DNA of 64,000 nucleotides, taken from positions 62,001 through 126,000 of the forward strand of contig NC_017033.1 of the NCBI RefSeq assembly GCF_000242255.2, read 5' to 3'. The notes beneath the pieces were generated by a model. The model was not told the origin of the DNA and did no database searches. It worked only from the letters and a program-made list of their open reading frames with translations. Made by a program: the position numbers and the translations under genes. Origin of the DNA: Frateuria aurantia DSM 6220. Its GTDB lineage: Bacteria > Pseudomonadota > Gammaproteobacteria > Xanthomonadales > Rhodanobacteraceae. This document shows positions 49,007 to 58,774 of the stretch, one piece after another (position 1 is the first letter of the stretch; every line of letters begins with the position of its first letter).

Positions 49007-50749
49007 ATGGACCCGCAGATCCTGCCTGGCCTGCTGGTGGCTGCCGATGCGCGCCCGGCCGCCGCCGCCGCGCTGGTGCTGGACGCTTTCGAAGATTACA
49101 ACGCCCGTTTTTCGGATATCACCCGCCGGGCGAGACGGCATTTCGAACGTCGTGACTGGCGCCAGTCGGCTGCCGATATGCAGGCCAGAATCCGGCTTTA
49201 CGATGAATGCATCCGCGAGACCCAGGGGCGCCTGGATTCCTTGCTGGATGACGGTCTCCGTTCGCGGGCCTTGTGGGCCGGCATGCGGCTGGAATACGCC
49301 GCACGGTTGCAGGACAAACTGGATGCCGAGCTCTACAAGACCTGGTTCAGCACCCTGTCGCGCCGCAACTTCCACACCCGCGGGGTGGATGAACTGGTGG
49401 AGTATGTCGCGCTTGAACGCGAAGCCGTCGATGCGGCCACACCTTTGCCTCCGCTGCACAGCTACGTCGTGCACGGCGATATCGCCCGGACCTTCCACGT
49501 GTTGCTGGATGATTTCCGGCCCGCATGTGGCTATGCCGATATCGCCCGGGCGGTCGACCTGCTGGCGACGGCATTCCGGCAACGGCTGCTGGATCACCTT
49601 GGTGCGGTGATTCAGCTGGATATGCTGACTGCCGTGTTTTATCGCGACCGTCGCGCCTATCTGGTGGGGCGCCATGTAAGCCTGCAGGGCAGTGCGCCGC
49701 TGGTGCTGGTGCTGGCACAGAGTCCGCAGGGCGTGGTGGTGGATGCGCTGCTGACCGAAATGGCGGACATCTCCGCTCTGTTCGATTATTCGCACAGCTA
49801 TTTCCATGCCGATATCGCACCGGTCGGTTCGGTGGTCGCCTTCATGCATGTACTGCTGCCGCGCAAGCCGCTGGAGGAGCTGTATACCGTGCTGGGTCGT
49901 GCCAAGCAGGGCAAGACCGAGCGCTATCGCCGGTTGTTCCAGCATTTCCGGCAGCATCCCGGCGATCGGCTGGTCCATGCCGAGGGCAAGCGCGGCATGG
50001 TGATGCTGGTGCTGACACCGATCCGGCTGCCAGTGGTGATCAAGCTGATACGCGACCGTTTCGTGTGGCCCAAGGACATGAAGCGGCGGGATGTCGAGGA
50101 AAAGTATCGCCTGGTGATGCTGCACGACCGGGTGGGGCGTCTGGTCGATGCCCAGGAATTCCGGCAACTGCGGCTGGCCAGGGCCTGCTTTCCGGACGAG
50201 CTCCTGACCGAGCTGATGGCCGAATGCGGAAGCTCGGTCAGCGAGGAGGGCGATGACATCGTGATCAGCCACTGCTATATCCAGCGTCGTCTGCGGCCGC
50301 TGGACCTGTATCTGCGCGAAGTCGAGCCCGAGGCGGCGCGGCGGGCCGTGCTCGACTACGGCCAGGCCATCAAGGACCTCGCCGGCAGCCGCCTGTTCCC
50401 CGGCGACATGTTGTTGAAGAACTTCGGGGTATCGCGGGCCGGGCGGGCCATTTTCTACGATTATGACGAAGTCTGCGCGCTGGACGATTGCCATTTCAGA
50501 GCCTTGCCGCCGGCCCGGCCCGGCGAGGAGATGCTGCCGCTGGAGGACCGGGTGTATGCCGCGCCGGGCGATGTCTTTCCCGAGATGTTCATCCATTTCA
50601 TGGGGGTCGGGGCGGAGTTGCGCCGCCTGTTGGGCGAGGCCCATCCCGAATTGTTCGATCCGGCGTGGTGGCAGGGGCTACAGGCGCGTCTTCGAAGTGG
50701 CGAATATGTCGATGTGCCTCCGTATCCACGGCGGGCCAGGCTGCTCTGA
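49007..50749 (+). CDS. aceK: Isocitrate dehydrogenase kinase/phosphatase
   Basis: A 580-residue bifunctional enzyme that phosphorylates and dephosphorylates Icd to steer isocitrate to the glyoxylate shunt. Family blocks: YVVHGDIARTFHVLLDDFRP, DIAPVGSVVAFMHVLLPRKP, MVMLVLTPIRLPVVIKLIRDRF, GNMLLKNFG-like GDMLLKNFGVSRAGRAIFYDYDEV. GTG 49004 and ATG 49007 are both possible: AAGGAG ends 7 and 10 bases before them. It sits behind icd rather than behind aceA as in E. coli. Confidence 0.95.
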   Translation: MDPQILPGLLVAADARPAAAAALVLDAFEDYNARFSDITRRARRHFERRDWRQSAADMQARIRLYDECIRETQGRLDSLLDDGLRSRALWAGMRLEYAARLQDKLDAELYKTWFSTLSRRNFHTRGVDELVEYVALEREAVDAATPLPPLHSYVVHGDIARTFHVLLDDFRPACGYADIARAVDLLATAFRQRLLDHLGAVIQLDMLTAVFYRDRRAYLVGRHVSLQGSAPLVLVLAQSPQGVVVDALLTEMADISALFDYSHSYFHADIAPVGSVVAFMHVLLPRKPLEELYTVLGRAKQGKTERYRRLFQHFRQHPGDRLVHAEGKRGMVMLVLTPIRLPVVIKLIRDRFVWPKDMKRRDVEEKYRLVMLHDRVGRLVDAQEFRQLRLARACFPDELLTELMAECGSSVSEEGDDIVISHCYIQRRLRPLDLYLREVEPEAARRAVLDYGQAIKDLAGSRLFPGDMLLKNFGVSRAGRAIFYDYDEVCALDDCHFRALPPARPGEEMLPLEDRVYAAPGDVFPEMFIHFMGVGAELRRLLGEAHPELFDPAWWQGLQARLRSGEYVDVPPYPRRARLL

Positions 50750-50805
50750 AGGCGATCCGTCCCGGACTGCTTTATAGTGCTTCGATGGACAGTGAAGGCT
50801 TGAAC

Positions 50806-51951
50806 ATGGGCAGGATCGGAACCCGGGGGGCGTGGTGGCGCGGCGGCTTGATGGCATGTCTGGCCGTCACGGTCGCCAGCGCGCTGCCGCTGTCGGCGCA
50901 GACGCCGACGCCTGCGGTCAGTCGCCAGAGCGCGGCGACCCTGGTACCGATCCAGGTCACCGGCACCCAGTCAGGGCCCGGGCTGTGGCGTGTCAGCAAA
51001 CCCGGTCATGTGCTGTGGATCCTCGGGACGACCTCGCCGCTGCCGCAGCACATGCAGTGGCAGTCGCAGGAAGTGGCCTCGGCCCTGGCCCGGTCGCAGG
51101 TGCTGCTGGACCCGCCCGGGGTGAAGATGAAGCTGGATACCGGCTTTTTCGGCAAGCTATGGCTGCTGCCCAGCCTGATCGGCGTGCGCAACAATCCCGA
51201 CGGGCAGACTCTGCGCGATGTGGTGGCGCCACAGGACTATGCGCGCTGGCAGATCCTGAAGTCCCGCTATCTGGGGGATTCGGACAAGGTCGAGCGCTGG
51301 CGGCCGCTGTTCGCCGCCTACCAGCTGTATCGCAAGGCCCTGGCCGCGCATGGCCTGGACAACTCGGGCGGCGTGCTGGCCGAGATCCGCCGTCTGGCGC
51401 TGGCCGATCACCTGCAGCGTCTGCCGACCAAGACCCTGGTGCTGATCGAGCAGCCGCGCCATCTGGTGAAGACCTTCAAGCGCAGCGACCTGGATGACCG
51501 GCAGTGTTTCGCGCAAACTCTGGCCAATCTGGATGTCGACATGCAGACCTTGCGGCAGCGCGCCGGGGCCTGGGCAGCGGGTGATATCGAGGGTTTGCAG
51601 GCCGCCTACGCCCATGACGAACGGGTGACCTGCATGGACGTGATCAGCGAGGCCGGATTTCTGAAGCAGCAAGGCCTGGATGATCTGCCCGCGCGCCAGC
51701 GACAGCATTGGCTGCAGGTGACCCGGGATGCGCTGGAGCATCATGCCGGTGTATTCGCGACGCTGCCGATGGACCTGCTGCTGGCCAGCCCATCGCCTTA
51801 TCTTGAGGGATTGCGGGCGGCCGGTTATCGGATCGAGGCACCCGATGCGGCGGAGCCTGCGCCCGCCAGCCCGCCACCACCGCCGCGAACGGCTCCAACC
51901 GGAGCCGTCCCGGCGGGGGCTCCGGCCCGTTCCGGCAGCGTGGCTCAGTAG
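50806..51951 (+). CDS. TraB/GumN-family protein
   Basis: A 381-residue exported protein (signal LMACLAVTVASALPLSAQ) of the TraB/GumN family: LWRVSKPGHVLWILGTTSPLP at the N-terminus matches the conserved first strand, with GxxH replaced by GTTS. The family is distantly metalloprotease-like, and the missing histidine suggests an inactive or different function. The C-terminus is a proline/alanine-rich tail. ATG 50806 has GAAGG upstream; 50785 has none. It overlaps the convergent aldo/keto reductase by 7 bases. Confidence 0.75.
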   Translation: MGRIGTRGAWWRGGLMACLAVTVASALPLSAQTPTPAVSRQSAATLVPIQVTGTQSGPGLWRVSKPGHVLWILGTTSPLPQHMQWQSQEVASALARSQVLLDPPGVKMKLDTGFFGKLWLLPSLIGVRNNPDGQTLRDVVAPQDYARWQILKSRYLGDSDKVERWRPLFAAYQLYRKALAAHGLDNSGGVLAEIRRLALADHLQRLPTKTLVLIEQPRHLVKTFKRSDLDDRQCFAQTLANLDVDMQTLRQRAGAWAAGDIEGLQAAYAHDERVTCMDVISEAGFLKQQGLDDLPARQRQHWLQVTRDALEHHAGVFATLPMDLLLASPSPYLEGLRAAGYRIEAPDAAEPAPASPPPPPRTAPTGAVPAGAPARSGSVAQ

Positions 51952-52892
51952 GCGGAGGCGAGGTCCAGCGCCTCGATATCGCCGTCGTCGAGCTGCAGCC
52001 GCGTCGCGGCCAGCAGATCGTCCAGCTGGTCGATCGAGGTGGCGCTGGCGATCGGTGCGGTCAGGCCGGGGCGGGCAATCAGCCAGGCCAGCGCGACCTG
52101 GGCCGGACTGGCCTGGTGGCGCGAAGCGACCTGATCCAGCGCGGCCAGAACCTGCAGGCCACGCGTATCGAGATATTTCCTGACCCCTTCGCCGCGGGCG
52201 GCGCTCTTGGCGAGATCGGCCTCGCTGCGATATTTGCCGCTGAGAAAGCCGCTGGCCAGCGAGTAGTAGCTGATCACCCCGATGTCCTCCCGGCGTATCA
52301 GGGGCTCCAGCTCCGCCTCATAGCCTTGGCGATCCACCAGATTGTATTCGGGCTGCAGGCTTTCATAGCGGGGCAGGCGGTGCTCGGCCGATACCTTGAG
52401 CGCCTCCGCGAGGCGATCGGCACGGTAGTTGGAGGCGCCGATCACGCGGACCTTGCCCTCCTCGATCAGCCGGGAAAAGGCACCGAGGGTGTCATGCAGG
52501 GGCACCCCGGCATCGTCCTCATGGGCCTGGTAGAGATCGATATGGTCGGTCTGCAGGCGCTGCAGCGAGGCTTCGACCGCCGCCCGGATATTGATCGGCG
52601 ACAGGCCGGGGTGGCGATCCCATTTCGCCACCTTGGTGGCGATCAGCACCTGCTGCCGCTTGCCGCTCTGCCTGAGCCAGCGCCCGATGATGGTTTCCGA
52701 CTCGCCGCCCTGGTTGCCGGGCACCCAGGCCGAATAGACGTCGGCGGTATCGATCAGATTGAAGCCGGCATCGACGAAGGCATCGAGCAGGGCGAAGGAG
52801 CGTGCCTCGTCGGCACTCCAGCCAAACACGTTGCCGCCGAACACCAGGGGGGCGATCTCAAGGTCGGATCGACCGAGTCTGCGCAAAGACAT
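51945..52892 (-). CDS. Aldo/keto reductase
   Basis: A 315-residue NADPH-dependent reductase. Catalytic Asp and Tyr lie in NLIDTADVYSAW, Lys in LIATKVAKWD, and the YQAHEDDAGVPLHDTLGAFSRLIEEGKVR block is typical of the AKR11/YajO-like branch. Substrate unknown. GGGAG stands 8 bases before the ATG. It is divergent from a LysR regulator over a 337-base gap. Confidence 0.87.
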   Translation of the reverse strand: MSLRRLGRSDLEIAPLVFGGNVFGWSADEARSFALLDAFVDAGFNLIDTADVYSAWVPGNQGGESETIIGRWLRQSGKRQQVLIATKVAKWDRHPGLSPINIRAAVEASLQRLQTDHIDLYQAHEDDAGVPLHDTLGAFSRLIEEGKVRVIGASNYRADRLAEALKVSAEHRLPRYESLQPEYNLVDRQGYEAELEPLIRREDIGVISYYSLASGFLSGKYRSEADLAKSAARGEGVRKYLDTRGLQVLAALDQVASRHQASPAQVALAWLIARPGLTAPIASATSIDQLDDLLAATRLQLDDGDIEALDLASAY

Positions 52893-53229
52893 CAGAAAAC
52901 TCCCGGATCAACAAGGTTTGCCTATGCTTGGCCTGATTGATGCGGGAATCAAGTCAAGGACGGCATGGTCAGGCTCGGGCGGCGGCCTGAGCCACCCGTG
53001 CCGCCGTTGACGCGGCCGTGGCCCGGCAGGCGGCGGGACTTTGGACTCGGTCCGCAGCAGCGTCCGCGCTGTTTCGGCATGCGTGATGTGGCCATGCATG
53101 AACAGCCATTCCGTCCAGGGCGAAGGCATCGGTGGCACCTTGTCAAAGGCTTGAGGTGAAATCAAGATAGGTCGAGAAATGACCTTGTTCCATCGCAATT
53201 TATGACAGGCAGACTTGAGAAATTTTTGA
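52893..53229. other. Divergent intergenic region
   Basis: 337 bases between the aldo/keto reductase and the LysR gene. No credible gene. GC-rich repeats lie in the first half and an AT-rich stretch just before the LysR start; no clear operator. Confidence 0.5.
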
Positions 53230-54135
53230 ATGTCACGACTTCCGCTCAGCCAGTTGCATTATTTCGTCCAGGTGGCTGGCTTCGGCAATCTGTCCAGAGC
53301 GGCTGCGGCGGCCCATATCACGGTCAGCGCGCTCAGCCATCAGGTCCGCCAGCTGGAGCAGCGTCTGGGTCGGCAGCTGTTTGAACGGGGGCCGCGGGGC
53401 ATGGAACTGACGCGTGACGGGCAGCGTTTGCTGGACGCGGTCGGCGATCATGTCGTCGACATCGAGCGGGCCTTGCTCGACTACCAATGCCGGCATGATC
53501 TGCGGGTCAGCCTGACGGCCATTCCCGGCATGCTGACCGGCTGGCTGGTTCCCCGGCTGGCGGGGCTGGTGCGTCTGCATCCGGAGTTGCAGCTGGATCT
53601 GTCCTCGACCGATGCCGTGGTCGATTTTGACCGTGAGTCGATGGATCTTGGCTTGCGCTATGGTCTGGGCAGCTGGCCGGGCGTCATCAGCGAGCGGTTG
53701 TTCGGCGAGTGGATCATTCCGGTCGCGGCTCCAGCGCTGTTGCAGGCCCGTCAGCTCGATCCGCAGCGGCCGGAAACATGGCCGTTGCTGGGCGACAGCG
53801 CGGACAAGTGGCGATACTGGTTCGAGCAGACCGGAGCCACGCCTGCGACCCGCTATGTAGCTGAATTCGACAATGTCGACAGTCTGCAGCGTGCGGCAGT
53901 GGAGGGTATCGGAGTGGCACTGGGCCGGATGGTGATGGCCCAGCCGCTGATTGATGCGGGTTTGCTGCAGGTGATCGGGTCGGTCTATCTGCAGATTCCG
54001 GAATCGTATCACCTGGTCTATCCGCCGCGCTCCCTGCAGCATGAGGGCGTGCGCAAATTCCGGGACTGGCTGTCTGGCGAGGCCGCATTGCATGAAGCCC
54101 ATACGCAGCGACGGGTCGGGACAGGCATCGACTAG
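53230..54135 (+). CDS. LysR-family regulator, GcvA-like
   Basis: A 301-residue regulator: winged helix LHYFVQVAGFGNLSRAAAAAHITVSALSHQVRQLEQRLG, then an effector domain with the GcvA-type block FDRESMDLGLRYGLGSWPGV. Its placement suggests control of the divergent aldo/keto reductase. No good ribosome site precedes the ATG. Confidence 0.83.
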   Translation: MSRLPLSQLHYFVQVAGFGNLSRAAAAAHITVSALSHQVRQLEQRLGRQLFERGPRGMELTRDGQRLLDAVGDHVVDIERALLDYQCRHDLRVSLTAIPGMLTGWLVPRLAGLVRLHPELQLDLSSTDAVVDFDRESMDLGLRYGLGSWPGVISERLFGEWIIPVAAPALLQARQLDPQRPETWPLLGDSADKWRYWFEQTGATPATRYVAEFDNVDSLQRAAVEGIGVALGRMVMAQPLIDAGLLQVIGSVYLQIPESYHLVYPPRSLQHEGVRKFRDWLSGEAALHEAHTQRRVGTGID

Positions 54136-54375
54136 ACCCAAACGCTGCAACATGGCGAGCGGCAGGTTAGACTAGCTGGCAACATGCACGTTATCAGGCG
54201 GTCAGCGGGGCGCATGGACGGATCCGCAAACAAGATCGCCCTGCCTCGGCAAGCAGGTGCCGTACCCGGTTCGCGCTATTACGCAGGCCGGTATATCCAG
54301 GCCGGATGGTCGCTGCCCTGATGGCAACGATGAACGACATCCGGATATTTGTTCCGACATTCATAAGGTCTGTTT

Positions 54376-55038
54376 ATGCACAGCACAGCCATCCTTTTCG
54401 ATGGGGCTTTTTTTCTGGCGCGTTACCGCAAGGTGTGGGGCGAGCGTGATGCCAGCGATGCCCGTACGGTCGCCAAGACCGTCTTCGGCATGGCGCTTGA
54501 GCACCTCAAGACCCTGGACCGTCCGCGGGACGCGCTGTATCGCATCTACTTCTATGACTGCCCGCCGCTGGAAAAATCCTTCACCAAGCCGGTCAGTGGT
54601 GATTCCATCGACTTCGGCCGTACCGGTGCCGCGTCATTCCGGCGCGAGCTGCATGACCAGCTGCGGCGTCAGCGCAAGCTGGCACTGCGACTGGGCCGGT
54701 TGGCCGAGCGCGGGGAATGGCAGTTGCGCCGTCACAGCTATCAGCTGCTCAATGAGGGCCAGTTGAACTGGGACGAACTCGGTGACGAGCACTTCGAGCC
54801 TGACATGCACCAGACCCAGGTCGATATGGAGATCGGCATCGACATCGCCACCCTTGCCTACAAGAAGCTGGTGGACCAGATCGTGCTGGTAGCGGGGGAT
54901 GCCGATTTCATTCCGGCAGCCAAGCTGGCCCGGCATGAGGGCATCGACTTCATCCTTGATCCGATGTGGCAAGGTATCGCTCCTGATCTGCATGAGCATA
55001 TCGACGGCCTGCAGTCGGTCTGCCCGCGGCCATTCTGA
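54376..55038 (+). CDS. NYN-domain (PIN-like) protein, LabA/DUF88 type
   Basis: A 220-residue protein with a NYN nuclease fold: [12 protein letters not shown] at the N-terminus, a conserved Asp-bearing strand [19 protein letters not shown], and EVDMEIGID-like [16 protein letters not shown]. The acidic residues for metal binding are present, so it may cut or process RNA. AAGG stands 8 bases before the ATG. It is 11 bases upstream of a pseudouridine synthase gene. Confidence 0.78.
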   Translation: MHSTAILFDGAFFLARYRKVWGERDASDARTVAKTVFGMALEHLKTLDRPRDALYRIYFYDCPPLEKSFTKPVSGDSIDFGRTGAASFRRELHDQLRRQRKLALRLGRLAERGEWQLRRHSYQLLNEGQLNWDELGDEHFEPDMHQTQVDMEIGIDIATLAYKKLVDQIVLVAGDADFIPAAKLARHEGIDFILDPMWQGIAPDLHEHIDGLQSVCPRPF

Positions 55039-55049
55039 GGCGAAGGCTC

Positions 55050-55583
55050 ATGTTGCTGGCTCTCAACAAGCCGTTCGGTGTGCTGTGCCAGTTCACCGAC
55101 GATCAGGGGCGTCCAACCCTGGCCGACCATGTGATTCAAAAAGGCGTCTATCCGGCTGGACGTCTTGATATGGACAGCGAAGGCTTTCTGCTGCTGACCG
55201 ACGACGGTCCGCTGGCACACCGTTTGACGGATCCTAGGCACAAGCAGCCCAAAATCTATCTGGCCCAGGTCGAAGGGGCGCCGGACCTGCTGCAGTTGCA
55301 GGCACTGCGGGCTGGTCCGCTCCTGAAGGACGGACCGACCCTGCCGATCAGCGCCGAGCTGGTGACCGAGCCGGAGTGGTTGTGGCCACGCGATCCGCCG
55401 GTCCGCTTCCGCAAGTCGATTCCTACTGCCTGGTTGCGATTGACCCTGCGCGAGGGCCGCAACCGTCAGGTCCGGAGGATGACAGCCGCGGTGGGGCTGC
55501 CGACCTTGCGCCTGGTGCGTGAGCGGGTCGGTGACTGGTCACTGGATGGCCTGGCCCCCGGCGAGATCCGCCGGTTGGATTAA
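55050..55583 (+). CDS. rluE: RluE-type 23S rRNA pseudouridine synthase
   Basis: A 177-residue RsuA/RluB/E-family enzyme. The catalytic Asp 40 is in [11 protein letters not shown], followed by LLLTDDG and the C-terminal [16 protein letters not shown]. The absence of an S4 domain and the short length fit RluE, which modifies U2457 of 23S rRNA in E. coli. It is probably co-transcribed with the NYN gene. Confidence 0.88.
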   Translation: MLLALNKPFGVLCQFTDDQGRPTLADHVIQKGVYPAGRLDMDSEGFLLLTDDGPLAHRLTDPRHKQPKIYLAQVEGAPDLLQLQALRAGPLLKDGPTLPISAELVTEPEWLWPRDPPVRFRKSIPTAWLRLTLREGRNRQVRRMTAAVGLPTLRLVRERVGDWSLDGLAPGEIRRLD

Positions 55584-55949
55584 GGGGCTCGTGCCCGGCC
55601 CGCACGGGCTGAGGGCTCGCCTCGCCATCGGCCTGCAGGCTCTGAGGCAAAGCCCGGATCCAGCCCGCGGGGGATCTTCATCAACCCCGTATATCTGCAT
55701 CTGGTTTTGCGCATCCCATGGATCCCGTGAGGACGGGGCAGCCCCTGGCGAGATTTTTCGAGGCACCTGCGCCAACTCTCCAGGCAAGGAGCCTCGACTT
55801 TCATCGATAAACGACGGCTGGGCGTGCCAGCGGCGACAAGTCATGGACTCCGCCGTTGTACCAGGCGTCCCGCTCTTTTCGTCCCTCGGCATCCGCCTTG
55901 GCTGCAGGCCACCGGGTTGAAAGTCAGTTCCGGCGACTGGCCTCAGGCT
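55584..55949. other. Gene-free stretch
   Basis: 366 bases between rluE and the convergent tatD gene. Both strands contain only short frames without recognisable similarity. No tRNA, terminator with a T run, or repeat was found. Confidence 0.5.
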
Positions 55950-56744
55950 TCAGCGTGCCGGCAGACCGAAAAAAGCCTGTGCGGTGGCCGTTGTCGCCGC
56001 GGCGACCTGTTCCGGGCTTTCGCCACGGGCCATGGCCACGGCCTCGCATATATGCGGAAGATGCATCGGTTCGTTGCGATTGTGCTTCGGTCGTGGCCGG
56101 ATCGAGCGTGGCAGCAGATAGGGCGCATCGGTTTCGATCATCAGACGGTCCGCAGGAATCCGGCGGACCAGCTCGGCCAGATGGGTACCCCTGCGCTCGT
56201 CGCAGAGCCAGCCGGTGATGCCGATATGGCAGTCCAGATCCAGATAGTCATCCAGCGCGGCGGCCTGATCGGTGAAGCAGTGCACCACCACTGCGGACAG
56301 CCGGTCGCGGTAGCGGCGCAGGATCCCGATGAAATCCCGGTGGGCATCGCGCTGGTGCAGAAACACCGGCTTGCCGCACTCCACGGCGATCTGCAGCTGG
56401 CTTTCGAAAGCATGGGCCTGCTGGGCGAGCGTGGAGAAATTGCGGTAATAGTCCAGACCGGTCTCGCCGACGGCCCGGACCTGTGTCTGGCCAGCCAGCT
56501 GTCGCAACACCGCATCAGTGGCCGCATCGTAGTCCACCGCATGGTGCGGATGCACGCCGGCGGTCGCATACAGCTCGCCCGGATGGGCCTGCGCCAGTTG
56601 AAGGGCTGCCTCGCTGCCTGCGCGCGAGGCGCCGGTGACCAGCAGCGTCTGCACGCCGGCCTGGCGGGCGCGGTCCAGAACCTGGTCCAGGTCATGCTGG
56701 AAGGATTCGTGAGTGAGATTGGCGCCGATATCGATAAGTTGCAT
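55950..56744 (-). CDS. tatD: TatD-family metal-dependent deoxyribonuclease
   Basis: A 264-residue TIM-barrel hydrolase. Metal ligands are seen in DIGANL (in place of the more common DxHxH), GVHPHHA, VGETGLDYYRNFS, VFLHQRDA, VVHCFT and ETDAPYLLPR. The DIGANLTH start and overall match fit TatD itself, a 3'-5' exonuclease acting in DNA repair, more than YcfH. Convergent with rluE. Confidence 0.9.
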   Translation of the reverse strand: MQLIDIGANLTHESFQHDLDQVLDRARQAGVQTLLVTGASRAGSEAALQLAQAHPGELYATAGVHPHHAVDYDAATDAVLRQLAGQTQVRAVGETGLDYYRNFSTLAQQAHAFESQLQIAVECGKPVFLHQRDAHRDFIGILRRYRDRLSAVVVHCFTDQAAALDDYLDLDCHIGITGWLCDERRGTHLAELVRRIPADRLMIETDAPYLLPRSIRPRPKHNRNEPMHLPHICEAVAMARGESPEQVAAATTATAQAFFGLPAR

Positions 56745-56902
56745 GCAAGGGCCGCAATGGAACGTGGCCCGTCATTGTCGCAAAGCACAACGAGAGGGAA
56801 CACCCCGCCGACCCTGAGTCCGTATCACGCGTTCACATATCCCATGAAGTCGGCTGTGGAATCATCGGGCCGATGGTGGCGGGAGTCGAGGGAGGGCCAA
56901 GC

Positions 56903-58702
56903 ATGTCTTCTGTCAGCCCGGGTCGGAGCGATGCGGCGTCCATGGCTGTCCCCGGCGTTGCAAGCCTGTCATCGGCTGCTCCGGCGAAGCTTGCCGCTGC
57001 GGTGGCCGGCATGGACCATGCGGCGGTGGAGGCGGTCTGCCAGTGGTTGCTGCAACGGGAGTGTCTGAAGCCGCTGGATCTGCAGCGGGCCCGGCGCCTG
57101 CTGCAGCCGACCGACGGCAGCCTGACCGGCTTGCTGGTACGCCTCGGCATGGTTTCTGAACGGGACGTGGCCGAGGCCTGGGCCGAGCAGCTGGGAGTAC
57201 CGCTGCTGGTCGCCGCCAGCGTGGCCGAGCTGCCTCCGCCGTCGCTGGAGCTTTCGCCGCGATTCCTGAAGTTCCAGCAGGCCGTGCCGATTCAATGCGC
57301 TGATGGCCAGTTGGCGGTGGCGCTGGCTGATCCGGCCGATCGCTATCCGCTGCATGCCATCGCCTTGGCCGCGGGTCGCCCGGTGGCCTTGTGGGTGGGC
57401 CTGCGTTCGGAGATCGAGGCATTGATCGAGCGGGGCTACGGCAGTGGTCGTTCGGCGATGGGAACCATCGTCGAGCATCTCGACGAGGCAGGGCACGCCG
57501 AAGATGATGTCGAGCATCTGCGGGATCTCGCTTCCGAAGCGCCCGTGATCAGGCTGGTCAATCTGTTGCTGCAGCGTGCGGTCGAACAACGGGCCTCGGA
57601 TGTCCATATCGAGCCCTATGATGCCACGTTGAAAGTACGCTACCGGATCGACGGCGTGCTTCACGACGTGGAGTCGCCTCCGGCCAGTTCGACCGCGGCG
57701 GTGATCAGCCGGATCAAGATCATGGCCAGAATGAACATCGCCGAGCGTCGCCTGCCGCAGGATGGCCGCATCGTGCTGAGGGTCCAGGGCCGCGAGCTGG
57801 ACGTGCGGGTCTCCACGGTGCCCACCGGGTTCGGCGAGTCGGTGGTGATGCGCCTGCTGGACCGGCAGTCGGTGGTGCTGGATTTTGCCCATCTTGGATT
57901 TGATGCCGACTTCGAGGCACGTCTGCTGGAGGTGCTGAAGCGACCGCACGGCATCGTTCTGGCGACCGGACCCACCGGCTCGGGCAAGACCACCACTTTG
58001 TATACGGCACTGGCCGGACTCAATACCGACGAGGTGAAGATCATCACGGTCGAGGACCCGGTGGAATACCAGTTGAAAGGCATCAACCAGATTCAGGTCA
58101 AACCGCAGATCGGCCTGGATTTCGCCACTGCGCTGCGCTCCATCCTGCGTCAGGATCCCGACATTCTGATGGTCGGTGAGATGCGCGATCTGGAGACCTG
58201 CCGCATCGCGATCCAGTCCGCCCTCACCGGGCACCGGGTATTGTCCACCCTGCATACCAATCACGCGGCCGGTGGCATCACCCGCTTGCTGGACATGGGC
58301 GTCGAGGATTATCTGCTGGCCTCGACGGTCAATGCCTTGCTGGCGCAGCGGCTGGTGCGCCGACTGGATCCCGAGCTGGCGATTCCCTACCAGCCCTCTT
58401 CGGAACTGATCGAGCGCTTTGAGCTGGATCGTCATGCGGCGGGCGCTCCGCTGCAGTTGTGGCGGCCCGGCAGCAGTGCTGCCAATCCGACCGGTTTTCG
58501 GGGCCGTTGCGCCATTGTCGAGCTGCTGGTGATGGAGGCGCCGATCCAGCGACTGGTGATGCAGCATGCCGGTGAACAACAGCTTGAGGCGGCCGCCAGG
58601 TCTGCCGGCATGCGGACCATGTATGAAGACGGCATCGGCAAGGCTTTGCGGGGTCTGACAACCCTTGAGGAGGTGCTTCGTGTCACTCATATGGCCGCCT
58701 GA
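56903..58702 (+). CDS. gspE: Type II secretion ATPase GspE (XpsE-like)
   Basis: A 599-residue secretion ATPase at the inner membrane. The N-terminal GSPII_E domain (SERDVAEAWAEQLGVPLL) is followed by the ATPase core: Walker A GPTGSGKTTT, Asp boxes (EDPVEYQ), Walker B ILMVGEMRD and the His box LSTLHTNHAAGG. The zinc-binding CxxC pairs usual near the C-terminus are absent. ATG 56903 has GGAGG 7 bases upstream and is preferred to 56873. Confidence 0.93.
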   Translation: MSSVSPGRSDAASMAVPGVASLSSAAPAKLAAAVAGMDHAAVEAVCQWLLQRECLKPLDLQRARRLLQPTDGSLTGLLVRLGMVSERDVAEAWAEQLGVPLLVAASVAELPPPSLELSPRFLKFQQAVPIQCADGQLAVALADPADRYPLHAIALAAGRPVALWVGLRSEIEALIERGYGSGRSAMGTIVEHLDEAGHAEDDVEHLRDLASEAPVIRLVNLLLQRAVEQRASDVHIEPYDATLKVRYRIDGVLHDVESPPASSTAAVISRIKIMARMNIAERRLPQDGRIVLRVQGRELDVRVSTVPTGFGESVVMRLLDRQSVVLDFAHLGFDADFEARLLEVLKRPHGIVLATGPTGSGKTTTLYTALAGLNTDEVKIITVEDPVEYQLKGINQIQVKPQIGLDFATALRSILRQDPDILMVGEMRDLETCRIAIQSALTGHRVLSTLHTNHAAGGITRLLDMGVEDYLLASTVNALLAQRLVRRLDPELAIPYQPSSELIERFELDRHAAGAPLQLWRPGSSAANPTGFRGRCAIVELLVMEAPIQRLVMQHAGEQQLEAAARSAGMRTMYEDGIGKALRGLTTLEEVLRVTHMAA

Positions 58703-58774
58703 CCGTCCATCCTTATCTTTCCGTTCCGTGCCCGCCTTGCGTCATGGCCGGGGGGCGTGGCGGGTGGTCATCCG

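Noticed and set aside
55539-55892. 117-codon minus-strand frame in the gene-free stretch
   Set aside because: No similarity, no ribosome site, and it runs into the 3' end of rluE.
56969-58690. 573-codon minus-strand frame opposite gspE
   Set aside because: Shadow of gspE.
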